Below the pieces are notes generated by a model, which was not told the origin of the DNA, did not search any database, and saw nothing but the letters and a program-made list of their open reading frames with translations. Positions 11,915-24,956 of a stretch of 64,000 nucleotides of DNA are shown here, one piece after another. Position numbers and translations under genes: made by a program. The stretch is taken from contig CM073591.1 of NCBI GenBank assembly GCA_037074705.1, forward strand, positions 93,035,532-93,099,531, given 5' to 3'. Each line of letters begins with the position of its first letter. Within the stretch, counting starts at the first letter, position 1. This DNA is from Zhengitettix transpicula. Lineage: Eukaryota > Arthropoda > Insecta > Orthoptera > Tetrigidae.

Positions 11915-14047
11915 TAAAGTTAATCTCCATTCATTATTCATGAGAAGTTGAAGAAAGGAAAAAGGCAAAGGAGGATGAGAAATAGCTAAAGTTTGTGTTG
12001 TGTTCACCTAGCATGTCTTTCCATATTTGTCGTTGTCAAGATACGTTTTAAAAACGTTTCTGTATCCTGAAGAGATCATCAGAGTCAGAAATTCCGTGAA
12101 GCTTGATTTAAGCTGCAGGTGACCTGCTTCTTATACAGAAACTTAAAATTAAACAAACAGTTGGAGGATTACGGACCTTCACGGCTCACATTTGCGAATG
12201 TAATATAAAATACGACTGCAATTCTTAGTTTACAACACAATATTCATCATCTGTAACAGCTATTTTCGTAATTAACTGCTGCAATTACCTATAATATTAA
12301 ATTCTTAAGCACCCTTAATTGACGCTTGACTCTCTTTCCAGAAGCCATAACTGTTATTGCATGTAAACTAAGATTCATTTCGGAAAGCATTAATTTGGAC
12401 ATAAAGCCCAGACATTACGCGTCTATTCCGCTTCCTTCTTATTGCCTTTAATGCCAACTTCATTGAAAACGTGCCTTACTTTTGTCCAATGAGTCGCCGC
12501 TCAGTCGCGAATAATAAAATACGCGAAAAGAATGCTTTGGAACAGGTAACTACTAATTTATACTGGACTTGTGCGTCAGAAAATTTAATGGGTAACAGGT
12601 AACGTAATATTCAGAATAGGAAGCAATATGAACAGTAAGACACTTATGTATAATTATATTACTGGCGTTTGATGAATTTTAGTGAAGTAATTGTTAAGAA
12701 TTGATTAAACAAATTCTAGGTATGTGTGAGACCATATAGCGTAATTATTTTTAGCTATGATTATTAAATGATTCTAGGATTCAAGTATTTCTTAGTAATC
12801 ATTCATTGCCTTTAATTCTTTGATTAAAATTTGCTATATTTCCGGTGAACCATAATAGGAAGATGAGAAATATAGACTTACGCGATCTGCTTGGCCTAAT
12901 AGAGGAGGATAATAAACTAAAATTTTGATCATTTTAGTCTAAGTCGTTTTGCAGGATGAAATTATCCCGTACATTATGTATTTTTAATTTTTCGTGAATC
13001 AAAATACTTCGAAATGTTTACCACCTTTGGGTAAGTCACTGTTCCAATAATGTTATTTCTGACTTTATTTATAATAACTTTTTTTTAAAAAAAGAATATG
13101 AATATAAAGTGGTGATATACGTATATGACGCGTCACATATTTCTGCATTGTGTTAATTTATACATGGCAAGATTTGTCAGAAAATTTAACTAAATTTTCG
13201 AATTACCTTTGAAATCTTTAAATGGAAATTATTGAAAGAAATTGTTATTCCTAAACATGATTGTTACATGTATACATAGTTCCATTTTACGTTGCTTATT
13301 GTTGTTTTTAAATTAAAGAATAGGTTGTTCGGAATACGAAATTTTTGTTAATCGATATTAGATTCTGAATGCTGTCATAATGATTTCGTTTTCTTGCGGT
13401 ATGGTGCATTGGCGAGGAGTACAAGTATTTTACGGTGCTTTTTGGTGAAAATGATTACTTCTTTGATATAATAGATTGTAAATACACACCTTTTTCCTAA
13501 TTTAATCCCTCTCACTTCTGTCGAAAAACATTAACATTATTATTAGCTTTGGGGTCGCATTACTTTTCTGAGAGCTGAAAATTATTTCTTTATATTTCTA
13601 CTTTTTCGTTGTTCATTGCTTGATTTTTCGTTGTTCGAAAACAATATATAATTAATATAATACAAGACAATGTAAGGAACTCGCATTTCGACATGAAGCG
13701 GTTGGATCTGGTGGATGTTGCGTCCTTTGTTGCAAGCCGCTTGATGGGTTTCTGTCCGGTGTTTCAGATGGATCAGATGGTCTGTTGAAATATTTGTAGA
13801 GACTCGGTTAAGCTTGAGAATGAAACATTTTGGTATTCAGTGTATAATTGGTTCAGGACATGCTTATGCTGTTCCAAATGTCATCTTACAGCGCATTGAC
13901 GGGCAGATGTGTAAATCTGGAAGTCTTTCTACTATATAAACTACTCATATATAAAACTTATTATATGTTGTATCACCACCAGCGGCCAAGATATTAGGAG
14001 GCGTATTAAAATTTCTGCGGTGTTGCCAATTTAGAACATCGTTAGGA
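11915..14047. other. AT-rich stretch, nothing seen
   Basis: No repeat, coding or RNA signal could be supported here. Confidence 0.5.
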
Positions 14048-14935
14048 GATAATCGTCTTTTCCGTTATTAATCGTAAAATTAATTACGTTAAAACTGCTT
14101 CACTAGTCTACTTTGCCTACTTTCATTCACATATGTGTTACGGTATTGCCAACTGGGGCAATTGTTCTCGTAGTGTGGATGTCTTCAAACTGCAAAAACG
14201 AGCCATTAGAATTATATCAGATTCAGATGCTAGAGAAAGCTGCAGGCCGCTGTTCAAAAGACTTCATATTCTGACTCTACCTAGCGCTTACATATTAGAA
14301 ATACTAAAATTTGTTAAACGCAACATGAACCTTTTTGCAAGTAACGGGGACAATCATGGCTATGACACAAGAAACCGTTCAGTTCTTAGGTCTGACAAGC
14401 ACAGCCTCAGTCTCTATGAGTCTAGCGTTCATTATTCCGGTATCGCACTATTTAACAGCCTTCCTGATCATGTAAAGAACATCAACAACTACAACTTATT
14501 CGTAAAGGAGTGTAAAACTTACCTTGTCAATGGAACTTATTACTCCGTACACGAATTTTTGAATCGGTCTGACATTCGTTGAACTGCCTTGCCTACAAAA
14601 TTGCCGAATATGCTATAAATATGTAAATAGTTTGTCCAGTTTTCCCCTTTTGGTTCTGTTTTCCTGCCTCTGCTTTCTGTTTTAGTAAATATCTATGACG
14701 ACATCCCTCCGTACCTAGCGACAGGAGATTAATACCAGGAAGTGATTTGTGTCGTGTGCGTGTTTCCTAAAAATAGTGTGTATGATTGTGGTGACTAGAC
14801 TAATATAAACAGATATGAATTTTTGTGTGTGTTTTTGTGTATTATAAGTTTATATGCAATTTATCTACTGTACATTTGTGACGAATCCTATTTCCTCTTT
14901 AGAGGGCTAATGGTGAATAAATCTATCTATCTATA
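14048..14935 (+). pseudogene. 3' end of a non-LTR retrotransposon (RT C-terminus, 3' UTR, tail)
   Basis: The open frame runs from about 14049 to the stop at 14581-14583. Its first Met is at 14133, but recognisable coding starts earlier (VYFAYFHSHMCYGIANWGN across 14115-14170). It is the C-terminal end of a Jockey/CR1-type ORF2 polyprotein, downstream of the RT palm. The diagnostic phrases are YGIANWGN, FKLQKRAIRIISDSDARESC and LFKRLHILTLPSAYILEILK. The RT catalytic motifs are upstream and missing, so this is a normal 5'-truncated LINE copy. The 350 bp after the stop look like a 3' UTR and end in gaataaatctatctatctat, a short (ATCT)n tail. The last 150 codons are free of stops, which suggests a fairly young insertion. 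No target duplication was found. Confidence 0.8.
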
Positions 14936-16801
14936 CAATGAAGTTATTTACTTAACCATTTCCCTTTGTTAGTGCGGTATTCCCAAAGGGTTAGATAATC
15001 TGCCCTACAAAATATCTTTATTTGACGTGGCTGCTTCGTTGTGTTCCTGAATACATTTACCAGGAAGACTTCAGCGGATGTTCTCCAAGATCAGCCATCA
15101 AGGACAATTTGTTGCTGAATGATTTCGCGGTAAAGCTGTTTTCCATTGCTCGGACAATATCAACAAACTACTGTAAAATTTGGTTATACCAATTAGCGAA
15201 AGTCTAAAGTGGCTGATCGACCCTGATAAAATTGGGAATATTTATTCTAAAGTCGTATACGATGGGTCAAGCTTTAGGCGATTATGTAAATTAAACCGTC
15301 GCAAAAAAGCATTACAAGTTTCTTTCGGGAATTAGAAGAAGTTCAACTCTATCCCACTGGACGTTTGAAAATGGAACTGCTGGTATTTGCACTTTTCACG
15401 TTTTTGATTACAAGTACTCGTTAATTAAGTTTCTATGAAAGTGCGAGACTGTCTTCCATGTTATTATTTTTAATAATTTTAATTTTTTATTTGTTTACAC
15501 AGTAATAGTTTTTATATTTACAATTTGTTTATTTGAAATATATTTATTCATTATTATTTTCTTTTATATGTATTTTGTATGTTATCTTAATATTGTGTAT
15601 GATTTCTTTCTCATTGGTATGATATCATAGTTGTGTGTGTCTAATTGTTATATTATATTTTCTTATGTGGTGCTGCTCAGAATATTCATATTTCTTCAGC
15701 AAAGCACTAATTGGATCAATAAATCTCAGTTCTTGATAATCTTTCATTATACTTCGCCGCATTGCGTTATTTAGCTCAAAGATGAGATGATTTCATTCGA
15801 CCGTCTGCAATTTGCAGATCAACATCCCATCACGCTCAATAGAGACTTCAACCAGTACGAGGATATTTAATGTAATATTGATTACGCGTAAATATATGTG
15901 GTATGCCTCAGTATTTGGAAATATGTGTATTTATAACTGCAGTAGTAACATTCATTGGTTCCGCAGTTTCTTTTGTAGAAATATTACCATTATCAACGAG
16001 AGTGTAAAATTTTCCACGAGTTCTCCTTATCGTGAAATATGACTTTACTTATAAATGCTGTGTGAGAAAGACAGTGTATAAAACACACAAACCTAGTTAG
16101 CTAAGCAACGTTACTATTTATTTATTTCAAAGCATTTTTCATACGGATAAAACTACATAATATTGAAGATTACTCTCTCTGGAGTGAATTCGTTACATGC
16201 TGAAAGGTGACTTCAATACGTACTAAATGCGCTATCTGCCAGAAACTTGAATACTTCCATGGACTGCATAAACATTTGGTATGTTATGCAGAAGAAAAGA
16301 GTATATTTCAGAGCTCCTTCTAGTGCATCCTCTCAGAGGTGCTCCACACGTCCCTCTCCATAGACACTTCAAATCTTATCAGAGCATAAGCCCAGAAACC
16401 AAGTCTTCAGATTAACATCCGACTAAACGCACCTCATACAGCTCCTTGCGGTATAAGAAAAAATTGGTTTCTTTAAGTATTTGTAGGCCTATGTTATATT
16501 CACATGGATGTCACCCTATCCCCTTACTTAGATACGAGGAGTAGTGTTGATGCCCAAGTACTGACAGATTACTCAGAAATCTTTTTATAGTTTATAGGGT
16601 AGTAAACGGAAGAGTTTCGTTGCCGATTAAAGATCTGTGGTCCCGCTCTGCAGTAATAAAATAAACAGCATGCGCATGCTGGAGTAGTGAGAATATGGTT
16701 ACTGTTTGGTTTCGGCAGTGACTGCTAACAGTTCTCAGTTCCCCTGCCTGTTGTGTTAAATAATTTACGCCGTTAAGGACTCAATTCACAGGTGAAATTA
16801 T
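14936..16801. other. AT-rich stretch, nothing seen
   Basis: Small frames (for example 15022-15207 and 15812-16042) lack any domain. No repeats shared with the rest of the window were found. Confidence 0.5.
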
Positions 16802-17245
16802 GTTTTTTTTTTTTAGGGTAACAGACTACATGAGGGTGATCCACATTGGGCAACTCCCCTTTAATAACATAGGAAGGGATTAGAAAGGGGGGATGCGGAA
16901 GGGTAGAGGAAGGTAGCCAAGGGTTAACTAGGGCCCCCGGGCTATGGTTTAAGGATCCTACCCGGCATTCGCCTAAAGAAATGCAGGGAAAACCCTAGAA
17001 AAACCTGCATCGGGTAGGTCGGGCATTTGGTACTTGTCCCACGCCCTTCCGATGACGGGAGAGGAGTTTGCTGTGGGGACGCAGCTTACCCCTCGCCATG
17101 CCTTGGCCTGTTTAGGAGGCAGCTGGCCGACTATTCCAATAGGAATAGCGGACAACTCTTGCCGTATGCCCAAGGTCTGCGACCCCGTAACATACACCTC
17201 TCAAAACAGACCGAGGTGCCTCGGCATGTGGGAACCTTATGTCAA
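16802..17245 (-). mobile_element. Family A retroposon copy A5 (5'-truncated)
   Basis: The copy begins with a T-run (16802-16814), then agggtaacagactacatgag, and follows the family body to ggaaccttatgtcaag. The sense 5' region with the hairpins is missing. It keeps the 74-residue sense frame (17197-16973) intact. No clear target duplication was seen. Confidence 0.87.
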
Positions 17246-20200
17246 GAAATCGACTCTAATAAAGATCGTCTGCACATTTCCTATTGTGAGTAACCTTGGG
17301 AAATTGTACTGTTGCACGAAGTACAGGTATTGTTGATAGACATTAATATTTGTCACTATCAAATGCAACCAACTCCTAATTAGAGCCTTCCAGAGGAATT
17401 GATACTTACTTGTACAGTCAATCTGTGGGAAAAAGGTTGTTTCAGATGAATGTGGAGGAACTGCGTTGGTGGTGTTAAATTTTGAAGGTCCAGCTGTTGG
17501 CGAGTTTGGCGTGTTGCCTATCTTGCCGTCGAGTTGCCCGCTAACGAATTCGGGCTTATCGCCATCAGTAGCAGCAACTTGTGTACTTGTGGATAGTGTC
17601 GGCTGTCATTGATACATATTGTGTCTGAGACTTGTGTCGGCAATATTGTATATGCCATTAATATAAATAATACACACAATAAAGGCCCAGAACATGAGTC
17701 AAGTACGACTTATTTTCCCTCATAATGTCACAGTAATCTCCAAGGTGTTCTATTGTCAATTTATTTCTTTTTCAATACGTAGTCGTATAGGCTACAGCAC
17801 TGATCTAGAAAATTGAGGATTTTTAAACAGGGTTGGTGCCATGTCTTCCTCACCCACCGTACAGGAGTTCCTGGTTTCAGGTGGCATACAAGTATTTAGT
17901 TTCTTCCGACATGAATCGGGTTATATAAAAAATACAAAACACAGTCGGCTGACCGATAGTATAGTTCTATTATTGCGCCACGTACTTATTGATTATTAGC
18001 TCGCTGTAGTTGTGGTTGTATCTGCATATCTTTGGTTTCTCGTCGAGTGTTTGCGTGTTGCTTTCCAACTTTGAATTACGAATTCCACTTGTTAATAATG
18101 ATTTGATTGCTTTCAAATATTTATCTTGAACATGTATTATTAATTAAATTGATTCATTTCTGAACTGTACTTCTACAAGCTCTAAATTGAAAAATTTTGA
18201 AGTTAATGTTGAACAACTGATAATCGGATTCTAACGAGCGTTAACCTAAAAAATATCCGGCATGTTTATCGAGAAATAGCTGAATGGTATTCAGGTACCA
18301 TATTTCATCCATACTGATTATTTTCTGCATGTATGTGTTCCTGGATAATTTTCTGTTATGATGATCGTTCTAAATGGTGCTTTTAATTATTTATATTTCC
18401 ATAAAAATTAATTATAACATCAACAGTACTAATTTGCGCTATTTTCTTAATAATTGCAATTACATGATGTCATGTCGGAATATTTTATTTCAAATTAACA
18501 GGTTTGGAACGAAATAGCTTTAAATTAAGCATATGTAGCAATATGTGGAATACACATTAGGTCTGTCAATCAGGGACTTCCTAACGAAACGGTTGAGATT
18601 AATTCCGAATAACGGGAGACCACGCGGTTTTACAGTATTGATGGCCCATTAATAAAATATTTGAAAAAAATTATAATTTCTCTGAATACTACATTAATAT
18701 TGTACATCACACGCCCTGTGAAATTCAACTACACATTTTCTGAATTTGTATCAGCTCTAATTTTTTCGTAGAATCGAATAATCATTTAATGATTTTCAGA
18801 AATAAATGGCACATATATACAGTGCTCAATTTTAATAGAAAAATTTGAGGTAAATCAGTCTATTACTCTGAAAGAAGTCCATTGAAAATGTTAGTACTTT
18901 TAATAATCCATCTGATTATATTAACAGACTAAGAAATAGAAAATATCAGTTTCAAGCAAGAAATAACTCATGCTGAAACTATTCAATATGATTAAGTCAT
19001 TGAATTAGATGTGTATTAAAATAAATTTCAGGAAATGTAAGCGTTCTGTAAGCAAAGTTGTGTTACATGATTATTAAAAACTCACCACATTAAGCTAAAG
19101 TGTATTAATTGCGTGTGCAATTGTTTAATCTCAGATTTTATAAACAGTCAATGCAATATAATTTAATACTAATGCATAATACGAATTAATTAATGTTTGT
19201 TCTCCAGCTAAAATCTTTAGTTTTATATAATCTTCCTTATATATCTGAGACAAGTCAACCTTTCTTCTCGAGGTTAGCGCAGTGTGGATGTTGTGAAAGT
19301 ACCCGAACAATTTTTTTCATGAGATATTCTGCATACTAATGTGCTTTAGGGGATGTCTGAGAAGAATTATTTTTGAAAAAAGAATATTATTCGTCAGAGA
19401 GAATTATAAATGCCTTCGGGATCGTTAGATCTGGCGCCCTCAATGCATCTACGTGTGGGAGCGTCGGCATATTTCATAGAATGACTTTACTCACTATCAT
19501 TTTCAAATTTGCAAAGTTTCTAATTATTTAAGATATAAACATCAGTTTAGTTGGGTTCATAATTTTATGTGTCACAAATTTCTTGGCAAATAATTTGAAA
19601 TGAAACAGTTTGAAGAAGTTCGGAAGTATTTGTGCATTCTAGTAATTACTGCTTTGCTGATCTTAATCCTTGCGGAATTCAAGGTAATAGTCTTCATTCC
19701 TATCATTGTTTGACCCTTCCTGAGCTTGTCTCCTCCATTTTACTTTGTAATGTTTGTTTTTTTCTGTTGAATTAGAATGATAAAGAATTATTATTGAACT
19801 TATATATTTAAAAATTATTCTTCATATAAATTTTTTTGTTTGTGTCTCATAATTTTAACACAATTTTAAATTATCTTCATCCAGTCTTTAAAAAATATAA
19901 AAAGGAAAAGACTAAATAATAAAACGACGATGTGTTATTTGGAAAAAACGATATAAAATTGATGTGCAGTATATTTCTTCGTCTCTGATTGGTGTCTTGG
20001 AAGAAATGCTTCGCCTATGAATTTCTGTGGAGTTATTAAAGTTCCCGCAAGAACCACGATGAAATATAAAGCATATCAGGTCATTTCCCCTGGCGTTCAT
20101 TCGATAGGAAGCCACTATTTCTCCGCAGATATTTACGCGATTGTATTTTGCAATTTTCCCATTTTATTTGCCTCCCCCTACCCCGTACCTCATAGAGTTT

Positions 20201-21097
20201 ATGGCGGCTGTTGTTGATTAAACGGAAGCTAGGGATATGTGTTTCGGACGGGTGAGTGCGTTTTATAGAGTCGGCTGGTTGCGTGCTCGGCTCGCGGGAC
20301 AAATTGCTTGAGTCGGCCAATGCTTGCCTCGACACGAACCAATTAGAAAGGGGTTCCGTGGCCGGCCTTCCTAAATCCCAACCTACTTAATTCAAGTTTC
20401 TTCTTCCCTTACTTGATATGCATCGCAACGGCCTGAGAAAATATTAATACCAGCAACTTGGATCGCAGTTACCAATATGCGACACTTCGACAGTAGCAGC
20501 ATCAAACTGCAGGGATCTATGCTTATCTTCACTTTGATTTTCATCGAAGATATTACTCCAAAAGTTAAGACTCATAGTATTTTGGAACCATTCGACACAG
20601 TGACGTCTGCTAAAAGTAATTGATATCTAGATACGTTAGAAAAATGCGGTAATGGAGCATATAATTTAAAATATCTGTTGAATAAATAAAAAAGTAAACA
20701 AGTATAACCTATTATAAGTTCATTCCTGGTAATCATTTTATCCCAAGAGGATGGCAGAAATTCAAACATCTGGATCATCAAGTTAGAAATTATTGATCAT
20801 ATCAAAATTGAGAAAAGTCTGAGCCTTCTTAAAAATGTATTAAGATGTATTTAGATATACATCAGCTTAATAATTGAACTAACAAGTAGTACGGTTAAAA
20901 CTAAGAGAAAAATATTATAAAAGCATTATAACTACTTACACCACAAATGAGGAATATATAGTAACAGTAAATTTACGTAATTGTGCCAAAGTCTTCAATT
21001 CTGGTCTAGTTTGAAATAAATGCAATTACATGTTGTTTATTTTTAATATCATTTACTTTACTTTAATTATTAATATAAAGTATTGGTTATAATGAAT
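17246..21097. other. AT-rich stretch with one GC-richer patch
   Basis: Nothing is identifiable in 17246-20200 beyond AT-rich DNA. A GC-richer single-copy patch at about 20220-20400 (ggttgcgtgctcggctcgcg, ggttccgtggccggccttcc) could be a conserved non-coding element. The target duplication gaat of the next LTR lies at 21094-21097. Confidence 0.45.
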
Positions 21098-21826
21098 TGT
21101 AATGATTAGACTTTATTACTATATATAAAAAAACTTTATTACATATTTATAAAAATACATAAAAAAAAATTATTGGGCGCCAGCAGATATACATGTACAA
21201 TATATTGTTCTCGGAGTTCAACCGGGTTTTGCATAATTGTAGAACGCAACGTTTCGACTAAAAGCTCTGTCGTCATCTTCAATCTTAGATATACATGTAG
21301 TCTGCAAAAAAAATTATCATTAGCTCCGGCTTGGTTATAAAATCCTCCTTCTCTACAGGGTAATGTGGGCGGCTCGGTAGCTATTCAAGAACAGAGCCTA
21401 TTTCCGTACTGTGTAAAAAAGAATTTAACTTTTGAAGGCACTTTACAGAAATGGTGATCCTTGTGGCGTCAGCCGACTTGCAGTGGATCACTGGTCTTGT
21501 AGTAAGCAGCACACGATCTCCTTCTTCGGCCTCCCTGCGATGGACGTCTCTCCAAAAACTTTTGTTGCTTACCGCTCGCTATATTTTCCACCCTCTCGCC
21601 TCTGTCACTCCACTTTCAGTCCTCTCTCTGTCTGTCTGCCTGCGTCTGTCTACTTTCACCCGGGTTCGGAGTATATATTCTTACTCCGCCCCCCCCCCAA
21701 ACGATGCAAAAAAAGGGACGCGTACCCCCGGCTTTTTGGGGCCTCTCGGACGCACGTTGCCGTTTAATTTATTCCTTCTCAGGTCCGCGGACAAAGGGCG
21801 GCCACTTACCGATGTTATTCACTACA
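21098..21826 (-). mobile_element. Solo LTR, family C, copy C1
   Basis: The element is bounded by TG...CA ends (plus strand tgtaatgattag...ttcactaca) and flanked by a perfect 4-bp duplication, gaat (21094-21097 and 21827-21830). It is about 88 bp longer than its sister C2 (45052-45689) because of a nested insertion at 21198-21286. In the sense (minus) strand, AATAAA signals lie just inside the 3' end, as in an LTR R region. The sequence TGGCGCCCAA (plus 21173-21182) resembles a lysine-tRNA primer binding site but lies inside the LTR. There is no internal retroelement coding beside it. The frames at 21432-21852 are by-products. Confidence 0.8.
21198..21286 (-). mobile_element. Nested 89-bp insertion, Penelope-like terminal fragment (family D)
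   Basis: This segment is absent from the sister LTR C2 and is bracketed by a perfect 13-bp duplication, agatatacatgta (21185-21197 and 21287-21299). In sense it reads gaagatgacgacagagcttt, then tagtcgaaacgttgcg. It aligns with each arm of the palindrome at 53667-53849. Presence in one copy and absence from the other gives a clean insertion boundary. Confidence 0.8.
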
Positions 21827-21830
21827 GAAT

Positions 21831-22455
21831 AAGTTTGCCAATTGTACGCTAAATTTAATGCGATATATTAAATTGTAACCGGTAAATTAATACAATTAGT
21901 TATACGAAAGAAAAAATCTTTCAATAACAATTACTAGATTGGTAGAAATTTAAGTTCAAATTTATTAGCATCGTCGTATCAAAAATTAATAGCCAATATG
22001 GAGTTTCAAGCATTGCTTTAGGTTTCTTCATGCGTGCGTCAAGGAAATATGTGAATATATGGTGGTTTGGATAGGATGGTTGACCTTGAAGCACCTACTT
22101 CTTTCATCGTCCCAGGAAATCAAAGTAAAACAATATTTTATATTATAAAAAGGCTGTGTAATTTATTTTGTAAGGGTTTATATATATTTTTACTGCAGCT
22201 ACATCTAACATTGTGCAGCCCAACATGGGCTCAAAATACAACTAAGGAACTTTGTTAAGTCATTCAACTGTTACACACTTTATAGATTAAAAAGTAATAG
22301 TAATGGATTTCTGATACGTGATCAAGGACTAATCATCTGAACTTGTTTGTTACTCCTTGTCATTCTCTAAGTAGGTGTGCTTGTAATTTATTTTACATCT
22401 CTCCTTTCAGGTCAGTTGAAAAATTCTGCTTACATTTTCCTTCATCTGAACCTGG

Positions 22456-22492
<37 letters not shown>

Positions 22493-24160
22493 CAATACGA
22501 CAATAAAAAAATTAAATATGTCAGCGGTTATGTATAGAATTATAATTTATCTTTATACAATACGATCAATAAGTGCTATCAACATACATTTATTAGAGTA
22601 AACTATCTTATAATACGAATGTCTCAGACCTCTCTAATAATTGTAAATTTAATATTTTAGAAAAGAAAAATTAATAAAAGCTTCTCGGGTCAATTGTTTA
22701 TTACAACTGAATCTTTCTGCGAAATTCATGTCCGTAGTTGTCAGATGGCTGATGTGTCGAGATAATTGCAATCCATATTGTAGTTTTATTGTTATAGAAG
22801 CTTTAAGTTATATAAAAAATGAATTAATTCGCAAATATAATTCAATTACGACTCCAATTATTTAATTAATTCTTAAAAAATTAATTATTACATTTTTTCC
22901 TATATACAAATAACTATCCGATGTTTAGTAACGGAAAATAATACTTATATATCGTGGTTTTTAGGAAAATCACGGTTTTAGATCAGCTAAAAAAATATCA
23001 ATTGCATCCATTTTCACAAGAAATTTACCTATTTCCTCTCCTGGGAATAAACGTCGGTTCGTTTATCCTCATGTTCTAGTTTTTTATAATCTCTGGCAAA
23101 ATATGGCGTCAGAACGACTTTTGTTATTAAAAATAACCATTATTTTCAAATATCGAAAGATTTACCATAGAGGACACTTTTTAACTGTTTTTAAGGCCGA
23201 TTTGGATTTTTTTACGATAAAATAATAAAATTGGTACTCTATAATTTTTACTGTAGAGTCCTGTCAGTTCCAATTAGAGAGTCGAAGTGGCACTCAGTGA
23301 CTGGTTTAAAGCGTCTCGTCAACTCATTCACCTTGAAACAGAGGAGATGAATTGTACGGAAACGTTCTGTTTTAATAAACAATTGTCCCGGTTGATAAAC
23401 CGAGAATCCTTTATGAAATGAATATGGCGGGAAATATTTGAATAAGAATATAATTATGCAAAATTATCAAATATTAATCTACTTTCTGATAACAAAAGTA
23501 TTGTAAATGTAAATTCATATGATTATGAGCTGAAACCTTCAATAATTTTAAAATTAAATATGAAATTTGATTTAAATGAAAATTGCAAAAATAGGTTTTA
23601 TATATAAGAAACAAAAATAATTATAAAAGTTTTAAACAATACGCTATATTGCAGATTATCTCTCAACATTCCTTTTTTATGGTTTTTAATTTTATAAAAA
23701 GGCAAGAGATTGATTAATTAACATTATGCTACTTTGCTGTCAAGGTTCCACAGTTACGTCGCGTTGTGACTCAGAACGCAACGCTTGTGTTTCACCTTGC
23801 GTTTTGAATGGACTCTCGCTCCACAACTTTTCTGTCACGTTTATTTTGTGCCGATAAAACGAGATTAAAACCGTAAAGATGACTCGTACCAATTTTTCGT
23901 TTCAGCGCGATTTGCCTCACTCAACGCAGCGTTTACGTGGTCTATGTGCAGGATCCTTCACAGGGCCGTAGATCAAGTGTTATCAAAGAGATGATCATAT
24001 TGTTAAGTTAACGCTAATTTTACTAGTAATATGCTCATGCTATTCATATGAAGAATGCGAGGTTCTTCCTTTCGGCTAACCTTCGTAATACCTGGAAGAT
24101 GACGAGTATCATTGTTTTGGATTGAGAGTTACTGCTCAGCAATTTCCTAGTTTACACTTG
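21831..24160. other. AT-rich stretch with a (TA)n tract
   Basis: A (TA)n tract lies at 22457-22489. No coding or shared repeat was found. The duplication cttg of the next element lies at 24157-24160. Confidence 0.5.
22457..22489. repeat. (TA)n microsatellite
   Basis: An uninterrupted TA dinucleotide run. It is not associated with a visible insertion. Confidence 0.95.
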
Positions 24161-24952
24161 TGTAACACGTTTCTTGCGGGAGGGGAAAAGTACAGGGTTA
24201 AAATTGAAGTAAACAGGGATTAATTAGTAATATAATTTATTAAAATAGGATTAGGTATATACAAAATATCGTCTTCCCCGACATAATTTAAAATCTTCCT
24301 GAAGGAGAAAAAAAGGAAAGGAAAATGAAACTATCTCTTTCAGGGGACACTGGTAATCTGGGGATCACTATCTGGCATTCATAGTCACCCGAGACACACA
24401 AAGACACATCTGTGTAGTTACTTTACCCTCCTGGCGTGATCTTCGCGGGAAAATGACAGCATCGGGCGGCTGGTTGCTGTGGCTCTTCAGGCTAATCTCC
24501 TCTCTTACGAAGTTCTACGGCTTTCCAATCACTAACTCACTCCTTCAACGTCTGTCCACCAACTGATCCCAAAATCTTCTCCACAATCCCCCTTTACAAA
24601 TCCGGTCCACGTGGATTTTTGACATTGCTGGACCAATCTACAACTTTGGTCCCCTCACGTGACCTTCATCACCAACTAGAAGGACCCATTCCTTCGTGCC
24701 AAAGCCACCACCCTCAGTGGTCAAGATTTCTTAGATGACGCCAGCGCGCAGGTCTCACCTAGAGGAAATTTGTGCGACTTTTCTTTCCATAGTAAGCAGA
24801 CTCCTTTGTGCTGAGCACTGCACCTCCAGGAAAATTCTAGCCGTACTTTTTCTATGGGACTTTCCATGTGCACGTGACACGCATGGGTATAGAAATAAAA
24901 TAAAATATGGTTTGAATACAATTTATTAAAAAAATAGGAGGCGCACGCTACA
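24161..24952. mobile_element. Probable solo LTR, family G
   Basis: The ends are TGTAACACG...CACGCTACA (TG/CA with a short inverted TGTA/TACA) and are flanked by a perfect 4-bp duplication, cttg (24157-24160 and 24953-24956). The interior is GC-richer than its surroundings, like family C, and AATAAA occurs near the right end. No second copy is present in the window, so orientation and family are unassigned. A longer shared flank (acacttgt) would alternatively suggest an 8-bp hAT-type duplication, but the terminal bases fit an LTR better. Confidence 0.55.
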
Positions 24953-24956
24953 CTTG

